A stretch of 64,000 bases of DNA from Paenibacillus psychroresistens (GCF_009728935.1 NZ_CP034235.1:3200001-3264000), one strand, 5' to 3'. Counted from the stretch's first letter, positions 52,120 through 62,632 are shown. Program-made: numbers and translations. The notes: generated by a model from the letters alone, not told the origin.

Positions 52120-54189
52120 ATGAAGCAGAAATTAGCGCCGATCAGCAGCAAGCTGCCTGTTTTTATGCATGGGGCCGACTATAACCCAGACCAATGGCTG
52201 CATGATCCGAACATATTCGCAGAAGATATTCGCTTAATGAAGCTAGCGCATTGCAATGTTATGGCCGTAGGCATTTTCTCATGGGCATCCATTGAACCGG
52301 AGGAAGGAAGCTTCCACTTTGTGTGGTTGGATCATGTGCTTGACACCTTTGCAGAGAATGGAATTTATGCTTGGCTAGCAACACCAAGCGGAGCTCGCCC
52401 GGCATGGATGTCGCAGCAATATCCTGAGGTGCTGCGAGTTGGAGCGAATCGGCAGCGTAATCTGTTCGGCCAACGTCATAATCATTGCTATACGTCGCCT
52501 GTTTATCGTGAGAAAGTGACGATCATGAACAGCAAGCTTGCGGAGCGTTACACCTCACATCCTGCCTTGCTTGGTTGGCATATTTCCAATGAGTTCGGTG
52601 GTGAATGCCATTGTGATTATTGTCAGGCTGCGTTTCGCCAATGGGTTAAACAAAAATATATAACTTTGGAAGCACTTAATCAGGCTTGGTGGACGACGTT
52701 CTGGAGCCATACCTATACAGACTGGTCACAGGTAGAATCACCTGCACCACACGGTGAGTCTGCTGTGCATGGCATGAATCTGGATTGGAAACGTTTCGTT
52801 ACAGACCAAACTATTGATTTCTATATGCATGAAATAGCACCTCTCAAATCAGCAAACCCGGAGCTTCCTTGTACAACCAATATGATGGATTTATTCTACG
52901 ATCTGGATTATCGCAAGCTTGCAGAGGTAGTCGATGTTATTTCATGGGATGCTTACCCGACGTGGCATGAAGCGGATTCGGAGGGGAATATTGCCTCATG
53001 GTTTGCGTTTAATCATGATCTGTTCCGCTCTCTGAAGAGAAAACCGTTCATGCTGATGGAAAGCACGCCAAGCCTGACGAATTGGCAGCCCGTAAGTAAG
53101 CTGAAGCGTCCTGGGATGCACCGTTTGTCATCCTTGCAGGCAGTTGCACATGGATCCGATACTGTGCAGTATTTTCAATGGCGTAAAAGTCGGGGCTCTA
53201 GTGAAAAATTTCATGGGGCGGTTGTAGATCATATCGGACATGAGCATACTCGTGTTTTCAATGATGTGGCTTCACTTGGGCAGACCTTAGCGGGATTGAC
53301 TGAAATTATCGGTACACCTGTACCGGCAGAAACCGCTATTCTATTCGATTGGGACAACCGTTGGGCGATAAATGATTCTCAGGGTCCAAGGAATAAAGGG
53401 ATTCACTATGAGCAAACGGTGATGCAGCATTATCGTGCTCTATGGGAGCTAGGTGTCCCAACGGATATTATTGGTTCTGGTGATGAGCTGTCTTCGTACA
53501 AGCTTCTTTTAATTCCAATGGCCTATCTGCTTCGTGAGGAAATGGGATTGAAAATTGAACGTTTTGTTGCAAACGGGGGAACAATTGTCGTTACCTACTG
53601 GTCGGGGATTGTGAATGAGAATGACCTATGTTATTTAACGGGTTTTCCAGGACCCTTGCGAAAAACACTGGGCATTTGGGCCGAAGAAATCGAAGGGCTG
53701 CATGATCATGATCGCAACGGGATTGTGCTTACGGAAGGAAACGAGCTTGAGCTTACGGGTACCTATGAGGTCCATGAGATTTGTGAGCTGATTCATGCAG
53801 AGGGTGCGGATGTCCTCGCCGTTTATAGTGATGATTTCTATGCGGGCCGTCCAGCTTTGACAGTTAATGCTTTTGGACAAGGAAAAGCCTATTATCTGGC
53901 AGCGAGAGTAAGCGAAGCTCACTTTTATGAGCGCTTTTATAGCAGGTTGGTTAGTGATACAGGTTTAAAGCGTGTGATAGATGCTGATCTGCCAGATGGA
54001 GTGACTGCACAGCTTCGAAGTGATGGCGAGATAGATTATGTCTTTATTCTCAATTTTTCTGGACTAGCAACCGTAATCAGCTTGGACAATCATCCCTATG
54101 TGGATATAGAAACGAACGAAGCTGTGTCTGGTGAGCTTGCTTTATCCCAATATGGGGTGAGAATTCTCAAAAGAGCAAGTGGAATATAA
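52120..54189 (+). CDS. Beta-galactosidase, GH42
   Basis: A 689-residue intracellular beta-galactosidase. The TIM barrel (about 1-390) has the acid/base E158 in HISNEFGGECHCDYC and the nucleophile E314 in FMLMESTPSLTNW. The three Cys of ECHCDYC are the Zn site of GH42. The trimerisation domain (about 395-600) and a small beta C-terminal domain follow. ATG 52120 has AAAGGA 9 bases upstream; TTG 52114 and GTG 52111 are unlikely starts. It completes the uptake operon by cutting the imported galactoside. A GH42 member may act on beta-galactans or on alpha-arabinosides. Confidence 0.95.
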   Translation: MKQKLAPISSKLPVFMHGADYNPDQWLHDPNIFAEDIRLMKLAHCNVMAVGIFSWASIEPEEGSFHFVWLDHVLDTFAENGIYAWLATPSGARPAWMSQQYPEVLRVGANRQRNLFGQRHNHCYTSPVYREKVTIMNSKLAERYTSHPALLGWHISNEFGGECHCDYCQAAFRQWVKQKYITLEALNQAWWTTFWSHTYTDWSQVESPAPHGESAVHGMNLDWKRFVTDQTIDFYMHEIAPLKSANPELPCTTNMMDLFYDLDYRKLAEVVDVISWDAYPTWHEADSEGNIASWFAFNHDLFRSLKRKPFMLMESTPSLTNWQPVSKLKRPGMHRLSSLQAVAHGSDTVQYFQWRKSRGSSEKFHGAVVDHIGHEHTRVFNDVASLGQTLAGLTEIIGTPVPAETAILFDWDNRWAINDSQGPRNKGIHYEQTVMQHYRALWELGVPTDIIGSGDELSSYKLLLIPMAYLLREEMGLKIERFVANGGTIVVTYWSGIVNENDLCYLTGFPGPLRKTLGIWAEEIEGLHDHDRNGIVLTEGNELELTGTYEVHEICELIHAEGADVLAVYSDDFYAGRPALTVNAFGQGKAYYLAARVSEAHFYERFYSRLVSDTGLKRVIDADLPDGVTAQLRSDGEIDYVFILNFSGLATVISLDNHPYVDIETNEAVSGELALSQYGVRILKRASGI

Positions 54190-54222
54190 GAAGGTAAACA
54201 ACTTGTGAGTGATAATGAAATT

Positions 54223-55641
54223 CTATCCTCCACGGTACATGCTCGGAGTAACTCCCGTCATTTTTTTGAATATTTTGGCAAAATGGAAATAGTCCGTATA
54301 TCCACATTTTTCTCCTATGAGCTTAATAGTCAGATCGGTATGCTTCAGTAAATGGCTTGCATAGTGGACTCGCTTTTGCATAACGTAATCCGTAAATGTT
54401 TCGCCCAGATGTTTTTTGAATAGCTGGCTTAAGTAATTGGGATGGATATAATATTGATTGGATAATTCGCGTATGGAGAGGGCGGAGTCCATGAAACGGT
54501 TATCTACATCCTCGATGATTTTTTTGAGATTAACATGATCGATTGCTGGAGGGACACTCTCCACATTGGAACCAGCGTAAGAGCTGAGCAGCTTTTTTAG
54601 AAACTCAATAAGCTCGCTAAAATCTGCGAATTGTTTAACTAAAGTCTCATACCCGTAAATATAGGAACTACTGTCAGCCTCTAAATCAAGGCTGGAAACC
54701 ACTGTGAAATAGAGTCGAACCACAGCTTGTATGCTGGCATTATGCTCCTGCATGACTAACCAGGCTGAATCCATCAAGGGCTGAGAAGCTTCGAGATCTA
54801 GCTTTTCTACCGCTTCTTTAAGTTTACGCTGGTAATCATTGATGCGAATTTCGTTAGGCAGCTTAAACTCATGTAATCGGTTAGCTGAATGAAGGAAATA
54901 TTGATAAACGGCAATATCCGCTCTTTCAAAAGCAAGGTATAAAGTATCGATTGTTTTACATGAATCCCAGCCGACAGACCAGTCCTGATATTCAGAAAGC
55001 TTAGCTTGAATCCAAGCTTTTAGAGCTTCCGATCGCGAGCTGTTCACAAGAATGGCCATCTTAGCAATACCTGTTTCAATATGAATATAAGGCTGAGCCA
55101 GTCCATTCAACTGCTTGGGGTGGCTCCCTCTAATCATACAAACAACATAGCCATCCCCAGGTTCAAACCCTAAGTTATTTAGTTTATCCTGCAGAGTAAG
55201 CAGCTGCGAATTATCCACTTGTTTTTCTGTCAGCTTCCATACAAACTCATAATTGGGCGCCACCGTCATTTTGCTAAGCTTATCTCCGAGTTTCTTCAGA
55301 ATGGAGATGATCTCATCCTCATCAAAAGGCTTTAAACAGTATCCCTCAATGCCGAAGGTTATAGCCTTCTGCGCATAGCTGAATTCGGCAATTCCGCTGA
55401 TAATAACAAACAAGCAATTGCTGATCTCTTTGGCCTTTTTTATAAATTCCAAACCACTTATCCCTGGCATTCGAATATCAGTGAACACAACATCAGGGCG
55501 AAGCTCTTTAATACGTTCAAGGGCAACAATCCCATTCTCGGCAGTACCACAAATGCTAAACCCAAAGCTCTCCCAATCTAAGCTTGCTTTTAGACTTTCC
55601 AGGATAATTCTCTCATCATCTACGAGAAGTACTTTATACAT
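54223..55641 (-). CDS. YesN-type response regulator
   Basis: A 472-residue regulator. The receiver (1-120) has VLLVDDERIILE, phospho-Asp in VVFTDIRMPGISGLEF and YCLKPFDEDEI. A C-terminal AraC pair (about 370-470; IRELSNQYYIHPNYLSQLFKKHLGETF, IGEKCGYTDYFHFAKIFKKMTGVTPSMYR) binds DNA. ATG 55641 (MYKVLLVDDE) overlaps the end of the kinase gene by 8 bases; the frame is open from 55656. Part of a binding protein-kinase-regulator trio on the minus strand. Confidence 0.92.
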   Translation of the reverse strand: MYKVLLVDDERIILESLKASLDWESFGFSICGTAENGIVALERIKELRPDVVFTDIRMPGISGLEFIKKAKEISNCLFVIISGIAEFSYAQKAITFGIEGYCLKPFDEDEIISILKKLGDKLSKMTVAPNYEFVWKLTEKQVDNSQLLTLQDKLNNLGFEPGDGYVVCMIRGSHPKQLNGLAQPYIHIETGIAKMAILVNSSRSEALKAWIQAKLSEYQDWSVGWDSCKTIDTLYLAFERADIAVYQYFLHSANRLHEFKLPNEIRINDYQRKLKEAVEKLDLEASQPLMDSAWLVMQEHNASIQAVVRLYFTVVSSLDLEADSSSYIYGYETLVKQFADFSELIEFLKKLLSSYAGSNVESVPPAIDHVNLKKIIEDVDNRFMDSALSIRELSNQYYIHPNYLSQLFKKHLGETFTDYVMQKRVHYASHLLKHTDLTIKLIGEKCGYTDYFHFAKIFKKMTGVTPSMYRGG

Positions 55642-57418
55642 TAGCATTATCCCCAACAGGCAATGTTAGCGTCATTGTTGTACCCATTCCTTCCATACTT
55701 CTAACCTCTAGTCCGTAACGTGAGCCGTATTTTAATTGAATTCTGCGATGTACATTAACCAGGCCAACTCCTTGATCAGCATCAGAATCCGGAGGATCCA
55801 TGACGGCGAGCGTATGCAGCAGGGAAGCTAGCTTTTCTTTAGACATTCCCACACCATCATCTTCAACAGTTAAAAAGAGCACGTGATTGATAATATTGGA
55901 ACCGATGATAAGGCGTCCTTTGCCTAGCTTAGGCTCAAGCCCATGATAAATGGCGTTTTCAACAATAGGCTGGAGGATCATCTTCGGGACGGAATAGCTC
56001 ATCGTATTCTTATCCAGTCTTAATTCAGCAACGATCTTATCCTGGAACCGATATTGTTGGATTTGCAAATAATTATCGATGATATCGATTTCTTTAAACA
56101 GCGGGATCTCATCATTCCCCTTGACGGCGTAGCGGAACATTTGCCCCAGAGCTTTGGCAATATCGCGAATTTCATTAACGCCTCTCATGACAGCTAAACC
56201 CTTGATCGTTTCCAAAGTATTGTAAAGAAAATGAGGATTGATCTGGCTCTTTAGATAATGGTATTGGGCATTCTTTCGCTCCAGCTCGATCTGGTACATA
56301 CGGCTGTTAATCAATCCATTCTCATCGGTAAGGCTCTGAATTTTGTTCAGCATGCCATTGAATTCGTTTGCCACAACCCCTATCTCAGCATAACCATCTA
56401 GATCGATTCGCAGCTTCATGGCATCGGTATCGCGTTTAATTTTCTGCATGAATTGCATTAGAATACGCAGCGGTCTAACAATATTATTAACAATATAGCC
56501 GAGCAGGAAAGATAAGATAAGTCCACTCACTATGAGGATGGTGATCTCATCGCGGCGAATACTGCGTAGCTCTTTGTGCAATAAATCAAGTGGAGTTATA
56601 CTGATTAGCTGCCCTCCAGTAAACACGATATTTTCCCTAACAATCGAATAATGCTTTTCCTGAATGACCTCGGTTTGAGAGGATAGTGTACGGTGCTGCA
56701 TGACGGATTCAAGTATAGGCTGGGTATCCTCAAAAGCAGGATTATTATTGGCAATTAGCTGTCCGTTACGATCTGTTATAAGTAAAATGACATCTTTATT
56801 GTGATATTGGTCTTCTTCTATAGCAGCTAATGTTTTGGCTTGCACAAGGAGTCCTATAACCCCGATTTCTTGATGAAAAGGTCCATAGCTATCGAGCGAG
56901 ATAATCGGTTCCGTCAATAGAATACAGGTAATTCCCCCCGCGGGACAAGCCATTAACTCGGAAGCGTATGGCTTCGATTGCTTAGGATTTCGATCCAAAT
57001 AAGCTTTGATCTGACGGATAGTAGGGGAGTTTCCTGTGTAGCTTAATTGGTCACCGTTATTTCCGATGAGGATGATATCCTCAATTCCATCCTTCAAGCT
57101 GATTAAACCTTTCATTAGGTTATTGATATTCCTCGCATTGTCTACATGCTTTACAGGGTCATCCTTCAATAAGAAGGACTGCACCTCATTGCTAAATGCG
57201 AGGTTAATCAGCATTTTTTCGAATAAATCAAAGATAACCTCCTCTGATTTCTTGATTTGTTCCGTTAGATTCTGATTCGCTTGCAGATTTTTTTCTTCCA
57301 CGACTTTTGCAAATTTATTATAGGAATAAACAATTAGCAGGCTGATGAAGACAAGCACAAGCAAAGAGAGGACGGCCAGCTGTGTCTTGATCCGTAAGTG
57401 TTTGAACTTATATAGCAT
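55634..57418 (-). CDS. YesM-type sensor histidine kinase
   Basis: A 594-residue membrane kinase: helix at about 10-33, an extracellular Cache-like domain (about 35-290), a second helix (about 295-315), HAMP, the phospho-histidine in SQINPHFLYNTLETIKG and the HATPase_c region (VEDDGVGMSKEKL, GVGLVNVHRRIQLKYG). ATG 57418 has AAAGAGG 9 bases upstream, so the gap from the binding-protein gene is 16 bases; the frame is also open from TTG 57442. The next gene is the cognate regulator. Confidence 0.92.
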   Translation of the reverse strand: MLYKFKHLRIKTQLAVLSLLVLVFISLLIVYSYNKFAKVVEEKNLQANQNLTEQIKKSEEVIFDLFEKMLINLAFSNEVQSFLLKDDPVKHVDNARNINNLMKGLISLKDGIEDIILIGNNGDQLSYTGNSPTIRQIKAYLDRNPKQSKPYASELMACPAGGITCILLTEPIISLDSYGPFHQEIGVIGLLVQAKTLAAIEEDQYHNKDVILLITDRNGQLIANNNPAFEDTQPILESVMQHRTLSSQTEVIQEKHYSIVRENIVFTGGQLISITPLDLLHKELRSIRRDEITILIVSGLILSFLLGYIVNNIVRPLRILMQFMQKIKRDTDAMKLRIDLDGYAEIGVVANEFNGMLNKIQSLTDENGLINSRMYQIELERKNAQYHYLKSQINPHFLYNTLETIKGLAVMRGVNEIRDIAKALGQMFRYAVKGNDEIPLFKEIDIIDNYLQIQQYRFQDKIVAELRLDKNTMSYSVPKMILQPIVENAIYHGLEPKLGKGRLIIGSNIINHVLFLTVEDDGVGMSKEKLASLLHTLAVMDPPDSDADQGVGLVNVHRRIQLKYGSRYGLEVRSMEGMGTTMTLTLPVGDNANV

Positions 57419-57434
57419 GGCAACCAACCTCTTT

Positions 57435-59084
57435 CTATTCAATCCCTTGTTTCAGTGCTTCTTTGTTCACTGCTTCAATCTGATTGGCTATGCCCAATTT
57501 TTCATATTCTATTAATTTTGCCTTCCAAGCTTCGGTAATATTATCTTTGCCAAGGACAATTTTCACCGCATCATCAGACGCATCCTGAAAAGAAACACCA
57601 GCAATTATCGGCTGTAATTGTAAAATGCTCTGGATTTTAAGATTTAACGGAATAGCTTGGGTGTTGGCTTGCATCCACTTACGGGAGTCCAGAAACAGCT
57701 GGAAATTCGCTTCACCAAATTTCTTGCGGTTTATCGGCATATCAATGGCATCTATATCCTCTGCCCATGCGGCAAGGACACTCAACGCTCCAAGCGATGG
57801 ATATTTTTCATTTAGCTTTTCCCCTTGTTTAAGCAGGCTGACCCATTGGCCATTTTCTAATTTATAATCGATATTTTCTCTTCCAAATTTGACTAAGAAA
57901 CTTCCTTCCTCAGACATTAGATAGTCATATAAGTACATAATCCGCTCCATTTTGGCATCGCTGATATTGGCATTAAAGTAGGATTCAGACCAATAAGTGC
58001 CTTGCGCATAGTGATACCGAGTTCCATTCGCATCTGGCCAGATGGGCAGCATTTTGACATGATCTGCGAATAAACTGCCTGGATTATATTGCTCCCACAA
58101 ATCACTTGCTAATTTAATATGCGCAATGTTTACAGAATAAGCGAGAGCTCCTGCTTTTCCTTGTGCAAACGCGTCTACACCTTCTTTATCTTTAAAAATA
58201 GCAAAATCAGGATCCAATAAATTCAGATGATAGAGCTCTCGCCATTGCGTAAGTACTTTGGGATATTTAGCGGATACATAGTTAGGAATCCACTTGCCGT
58301 TCTCTAGTACATAATAATAGTTCATACTCGACGGTAAAGAGGGGGAGAACACAAAATTAAGATAGTTGGAATTCGCACCGTTTCCCTCCAGGCCGATTTC
58401 ATCCTTTTTACCGTTCCCATTTGGATCCCGATCCACAAAGCTTTTAAGCATAACCTTGAACTCCTCAAAGCTTTGCGGATCGCGAAGCTCAAGCTTGTCC
58501 ATCCAATCTTTTCGTACGAGTATGGCCTTTGCGGTCATGGTTTGGTCAATGGCAGGGACGCTGTAACGTGGGAAAGCATAAAATTTCCCTTCTATTTGGA
58601 GCAATTGAACTTCAGGGGATTGCAGATATGCCTTCAAATGAGGGAATTTGCTCATATCTGTTGGTAATGCGCGAACGATTCCTTGCTTCGCCCAAGCTTG
58701 GTACAAAGGGATATCGGTATCAGCTAAGTTTGTTGCAAAGATATCAGGAAGCTTATCCGATGCGGCCCAAACCTTGATTTTATCCTGAAAATTGGCCCAA
58801 TTAATCTGAACTGGATGTAAGGTAATGTTGAATTTTTTTTGTAATTGCTGGAGAAGCTCATCCTTTTCCGCATTCTGGAATGCGCTGTCAATATCCCAAA
58901 TAGCTACAGAAATATCCAAATGCTCTTTAAATGGATGATCAACTGCTTTGGGTAAATCGTTAATTTCCTGCGGTGAAATATTGAGCTTGCTTCCTATGAA
59001 GTGGGTAGATTTATCAGAAGTAAGGAAGAGGAGCAGCAGCAAACTGAGCACAATGTTTTTTTTAAGCAACTTCTTCAGCTCCAA
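57435..59084 (-). CDS. Binding-protein-like component of a sensor trio
   Basis: A roughly 549-residue extracellular solute-binding protein of family 1 (VAIWDIDSAFQNAEKDELLQQLQKKFNI at the mature N terminus, DPNGNGKKDEIGLEG in the Ca-like loop). It has a hydrophobic start (VLSLLLLLFL) but no lipobox Cys, unlike the other two binding proteins here, so it is secreted or held by its N-terminal helix. The start is uncertain: TTG 59084 (GGGAGG 11 bases upstream) or TTG 59069 (GGAG 9 bases upstream). It is the first gene of the trio with the kinase, so it may act as a ligand sensor rather than for uptake. Confidence 0.8.
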   Translation of the reverse strand: MELKKLLKKNIVLSLLLLLFLTSDKSTHFIGSKLNISPQEINDLPKAVDHPFKEHLDISVAIWDIDSAFQNAEKDELLQQLQKKFNITLHPVQINWANFQDKIKVWAASDKLPDIFATNLADTDIPLYQAWAKQGIVRALPTDMSKFPHLKAYLQSPEVQLLQIEGKFYAFPRYSVPAIDQTMTAKAILVRKDWMDKLELRDPQSFEEFKVMLKSFVDRDPNGNGKKDEIGLEGNGANSNYLNFVFSPSLPSSMNYYYVLENGKWIPNYVSAKYPKVLTQWRELYHLNLLDPDFAIFKDKEGVDAFAQGKAGALAYSVNIAHIKLASDLWEQYNPGSLFADHVKMLPIWPDANGTRYHYAQGTYWSESYFNANISDAKMERIMYLYDYLMSEEGSFLVKFGRENIDYKLENGQWVSLLKQGEKLNEKYPSLGALSVLAAWAEDIDAIDMPINRKKFGEANFQLFLDSRKWMQANTQAIPLNLKIQSILQLQPIIAGVSFQDASDDAVKIVLGKDNITEAWKAKLIEYEKLGIANQIEAVNKEALKQGIE

Positions 59085-59262
59085 TTCCTTATATTCCTCC
59101 CAATCGTAATCCAAAGTCTGCAATTACTCAATAGCGGGTCTATGTCTTTAAATTAGATTCCTATGTCTTGTTTATCTATCCACTCCTAATTGCCTCTTAC
59201 AGCCAGACAGTTGACTAATATAAAGCGATACAACTTGTTATTTCAGTCAATACCTTTCCATT

Positions 59263-59277
59263 TTGCAAGTGCTTACA
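59263..59277 (+). promoter_or_regulatory. cre-like (CcpA) site
   Basis: TTGCAAGTGCTTACA matches the cre pattern WTGNAANCGNWNNCW at all but one fixed base (T for C in the centre). It lies 129 bases before a sugar-binding protein gene, so carbon catabolite control is plausible. Confidence 0.4.
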
Positions 59278-59405
59278 ATAGGTACTGACACCAAAGAAAT
59301 CTTCATTGTAGAGGGAGGAGTGTACGAGGCTTACCATAAATTGAGGTGTTTGAGACAGAGCTAGACAAAATCTGCTAAATAAATTTTAACTGGGGAGAGT
59401 TTGGT

Positions 59406-60761
59406 ATGAGATTGCAAAAATGGTCATCTTTATTACTTACATCTGTATTGGTCATAGCTTTAACTGGGTGTGGCAGTTCGAAATCTGCAGATAGCACACC
59501 ATCTGGTACAAAGGCTCCAACAACGGAAGCAACAGTTGAAACAGCAGTAGGGGAAACAACGGCTCCAACAACAGCACCAACGGAAAAGGTTAAGCTGACT
59601 TTGTGGTATTGGAACGGCTCGGTAGATGAGGAATTATATAAAAAGGTTAGTGTACAGTTCCCAAATATTGAATTGGATGCACAAAAAATTGGTGGAGATT
59701 TCCGCGTTAAACTTTTAGCAGCGCTTTCAGCCGGTGACGGTGCACCAGATATAACCGGAATAAATGAGGATGTTCAAACCTATATGGGAAACAAGGATAA
59801 ATTCTATAACTTGTTCGATTTAGGCGCAGATTCCGTTAAAGCCGATTATCTAGAATGGAAATGGAATGCTGGAGTTTCGGGCGACGGTACGTTTATGCTA
59901 GGTTTCCCAATGGACACAGGTCCAACTGCCTTGTATTATCGGACGGATTTATTCAAAAATGCCGGACTCCCTTCCGAGCCAACTGAAGTAAGCGCTCAGA
60001 TTAAAACCTGGGATGACTATTTAAATGCCGGTAAGAAAATTCGCGACACATCAGACGGAAAGGTTTTCCTGATTGATAATGACATTAGTGTTTTCAATCA
60101 ATATTTTGCTCAACAGGATAAGGCTTTCTTCGATAATACAGACAACTTCATTGGAGACCAGCCGCATGTTAAAACTGGCTTTGACCTTGCTGCTGCATTC
60201 AGTAAAGAAAAGGTTGTTGCGAAGGTTGCCAATTGGACTCCAGAATGGAATGCGGCTGCTAATAACGGTAAATTTGCCTCATTTGTTGGAGCTTCATGGA
60301 TGACTTCTACGCTAATTGCAGGAGCTCCCGATACTAAAGGCAAATGGCGTGTTGCTGCTGCTCCAGGAGCTGCGGGTAATAACGGAGGTTCTTTCCTAGC
60401 TATTCCTAAACAATCCAAGCATCCGAAAGAAGCATTTGAGGTGATGAAATGGCTGGAGAATGCACAAAATCAAGCCAATAGCTACGCTTCAAAAGGTTTA
60501 TTCCCATCCACATTAGCGAGCTATGAGGATCCGCAAATGACACAAGCGGATGAGTTCTACGGAGGCCAGAAAATAGGTGAAGTCTTTGCAGATTCTGCCC
60601 AGAAGGTTAAACCTAAGTATCTGGGTTTAAATCAGAACATCGCAACCAACGCCTTTAATGATGAGCTGACGAACATGGAGAAAAGCGGCAAGGATCCTGC
60701 TAAAGCATTGGCTGATGCTATTGAAAATACCAAGAAAAAATTAACCCAAGTTGCTCCATAA
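59406..60761 (+). CDS. Sugar-binding lipoprotein (MsmE-like)
   Basis: A 451-residue family 1 binding protein. The lipobox ends ALTGC (Cys about 22), followed by a Thr/Ala/Glu-rich linker (about 25-58) and the mature domain starting KLTLWYWNGSVDEELYKKV. GGGGAGAG lies before ATG. Together with the two permeases at 62725 and 63684 it makes a second importer; the enzyme gene between them is frameshifted. The ligand is probably a xylan or other plant polysaccharide fragment, given that the neighbouring enzyme is a clan A hydrolase (inference). Confidence 0.92.
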   Translation: MRLQKWSSLLLTSVLVIALTGCGSSKSADSTPSGTKAPTTEATVETAVGETTAPTTAPTEKVKLTLWYWNGSVDEELYKKVSVQFPNIELDAQKIGGDFRVKLLAALSAGDGAPDITGINEDVQTYMGNKDKFYNLFDLGADSVKADYLEWKWNAGVSGDGTFMLGFPMDTGPTALYYRTDLFKNAGLPSEPTEVSAQIKTWDDYLNAGKKIRDTSDGKVFLIDNDISVFNQYFAQQDKAFFDNTDNFIGDQPHVKTGFDLAAAFSKEKVVAKVANWTPEWNAAANNGKFASFVGASWMTSTLIAGAPDTKGKWRVAAAPGAAGNNGGSFLAIPKQSKHPKEAFEVMKWLENAQNQANSYASKGLFPSTLASYEDPQMTQADEFYGGQKIGEVFADSAQKVKPKYLGLNQNIATNAFNDELTNMEKSGKDPAKALADAIENTKKKLTQVAP

Positions 60762-60784
60762 ACTAGCTGAACACTCGAAAACAA

Positions 60785-60816
60785 GAAATGAGATTCGACC
60801 TGTCGGATCTCATTTC
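60785..60816 (+). terminator. Hairpin after the binding-protein gene
   Basis: GAAATGAGAT..CGA pairs with TCG..ATCTCATTTC around a short CCTG loop. No strong T tract; it may act as an attenuator or mRNA stabiliser that keeps binding-protein levels high. Confidence 0.55.
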
Positions 60817-60892
60817 CAACCATCTATTGTGGAGTTTTCTTTCTGATCTCGATTAATTTTCTGCCAATAAAATTAGGAAGCGGAGGGTTTTT

Positions 60893-62607
60893 ATGAAGAA
60901 AAGATTATTAGTGCAGATTGTTGCTTTGTTCACAGCCTTAATGCTAGTTATTCCAACGGTTGGGTTTGCTGCCAATCCAGTGATGAATGTGAATGTAGGG
61001 GCTTCAACAGGCGCTCCTCTGCATGGGGCAACAGGCTTTCTTTATGGATTGTATGATGGTACTACACCGGATGATTCTACACTGACAGGGCTAAATAGCC
61101 TTGATATGACAGGTCAAATGGCACCTGGCGGTTTGCAGCATGGTGGAGGAGATGCCTTTAAGGTAGCGGATAAATGGCTCAGAACGGGCGGGAAATATAT
61201 TCAGATTTACATGCAGGACATTTACGCGCAATGGCCGTATCCGGTTAATTTTACAGACTATTTGGCGAAGGTTACCACAATGGCAAATCAAGTCAAGAAC
61301 AACCCCAATCGCAGCAAATTTCTCTATGTACCTTTTAATGAACCTGACTGGATTTGGTATGGTACCTCAGGTACGAAGCTGACTAATTTTAAAAACGATT
61401 GGAAAACGGTCTTCCAGAAGATTCGTTCGATCGATTCGACTGCTAAAATCATCGGTCCGAACTTTGAGCATTACAATAGCGCAGCTTATCGTGATTTCTA
61501 CACATTCGCCAAAGCTAACAATGTACTGCCAGACTATACATCTTGCATGAGCTAGATGATACGACTAGCTCTTGGTATAACAGCTACAACGATTATAGAA
61601 GTATCGAGAGCTCCCTTGGGATTTCACCTCGTCCAATTACGATTAACGAGTATGGAAAAAGCACAGAGCTAGGTATCCCAGGTAAAATGCTACCCTATAT
61701 GGCACGGTTTGAGAACAGCAAGGTTCATGGCGGCATGTCCTTCTGGTTTATGGAAGGCCAGCTCGACGAATTGCTGACCCCTTCACATCAAAGGTCTGGA
61801 GCTTGGTATTTGTACCAATGGTATGGCGCCTTTAGTGGTAATACCATAAGTGTCACTCCACCTTCTCAGAATGGAGCTATGCAAGGAATTGGCTACTATG
61901 ACAGCGGCCGAAAACTTGCCGGTGTGATATTCGGAGGCAGCAGTGGTAATTTGGATATTCGTCTTACAGGAATCCCGACCAACCTGCAATCAAGCGGCAA
62001 AACAACAGTTGAGGTGTGGGGTGTCGATAATTCGAACAAGAATACTTCATCAGGCACTTACCTGCTTTCAAGCACGAGTTACACGGTTGCGAGTGGTGCA
62101 ATTCAGCTTACAGTGAATGGCTTGAATGCAAACTCTGCTTACCAGCTTGTCTTGAAGCCTGGCAGTGGCGGGGGATCAACGGGGTTTGATCCAAACGCTT
62201 ACTACAAAATTATCAATCGACAGAATGGAATGGCGTTGGATAGCGGCGGAAATGTTGCACAAGGCTCAGCTACCATTCAATGGGCAGCAAACGGCGGCAC
62301 CAACCAACAATATCAAATTACGGCTGCAGGCAGCGGTAAGTACAAATTGGTTAACCGCCAGAATAGCATGGCAATTGACAGTGGGGGCAATGTAGCACAA
62401 GGTGCGGCTACCATCCAATGGACTATGAACGGTGACAGCAACCAGCAGTATCAGATTACCGATCTAGGCGGCGGGTACTATAAGCTGGTTAATGCGCAAA
62501 ACGGTATGGCGTTAGATAGCGGTGGCAACGTAGCGCAAGGTGCATCTGCCATACAATGGGTCGATAACGGCGGCACTAATCAACAATTTCAAATTATTAA
62601 ATATTAA
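60893..62607 (+). pseudogene. Secreted glycoside hydrolase with ricin-type lectin tail, frameshifted
   Basis: Two frames, 60893-61555 and 61543-62607, form one protein of about 570 residues if one G is restored near 61544 (CTTGCATGAG would be CTTGGCATGAG, giving PDYTSWHELDD). The first part has a signal peptide (cleaved near GFAANP) and the acid/base motif FNEPDW (E150); the second has the nucleophile motif TINEYG, both on clan A strands 4 and 7. The hydrolase is followed by a beta domain and three ricin-type lectin repeats (YYKIINRQNGMALDSGGN and two similar). Clan A fits, for example, xylanase or beta-glycosidase families; the exact family is not assigned. The break is decay or a sequencing error. 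Confidence 0.85.
62207..62604 (+). repeat. Three tandem ricin-type lectin repeats
   Basis: Three units of about 43 codons share the pattern YYK(L/I)(V/I)N, QNxMA(L/I)DSGGNVAQG, (A/S)xIQW and NQQ(Y/F)QI. The DNA of units 1 and 3 is close, so they probably arose by duplication. Carbohydrate binding is expected. Confidence 0.8.
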
Positions 62608-62632
62608 CAACAATTAGCAGGCAATATAGAGC

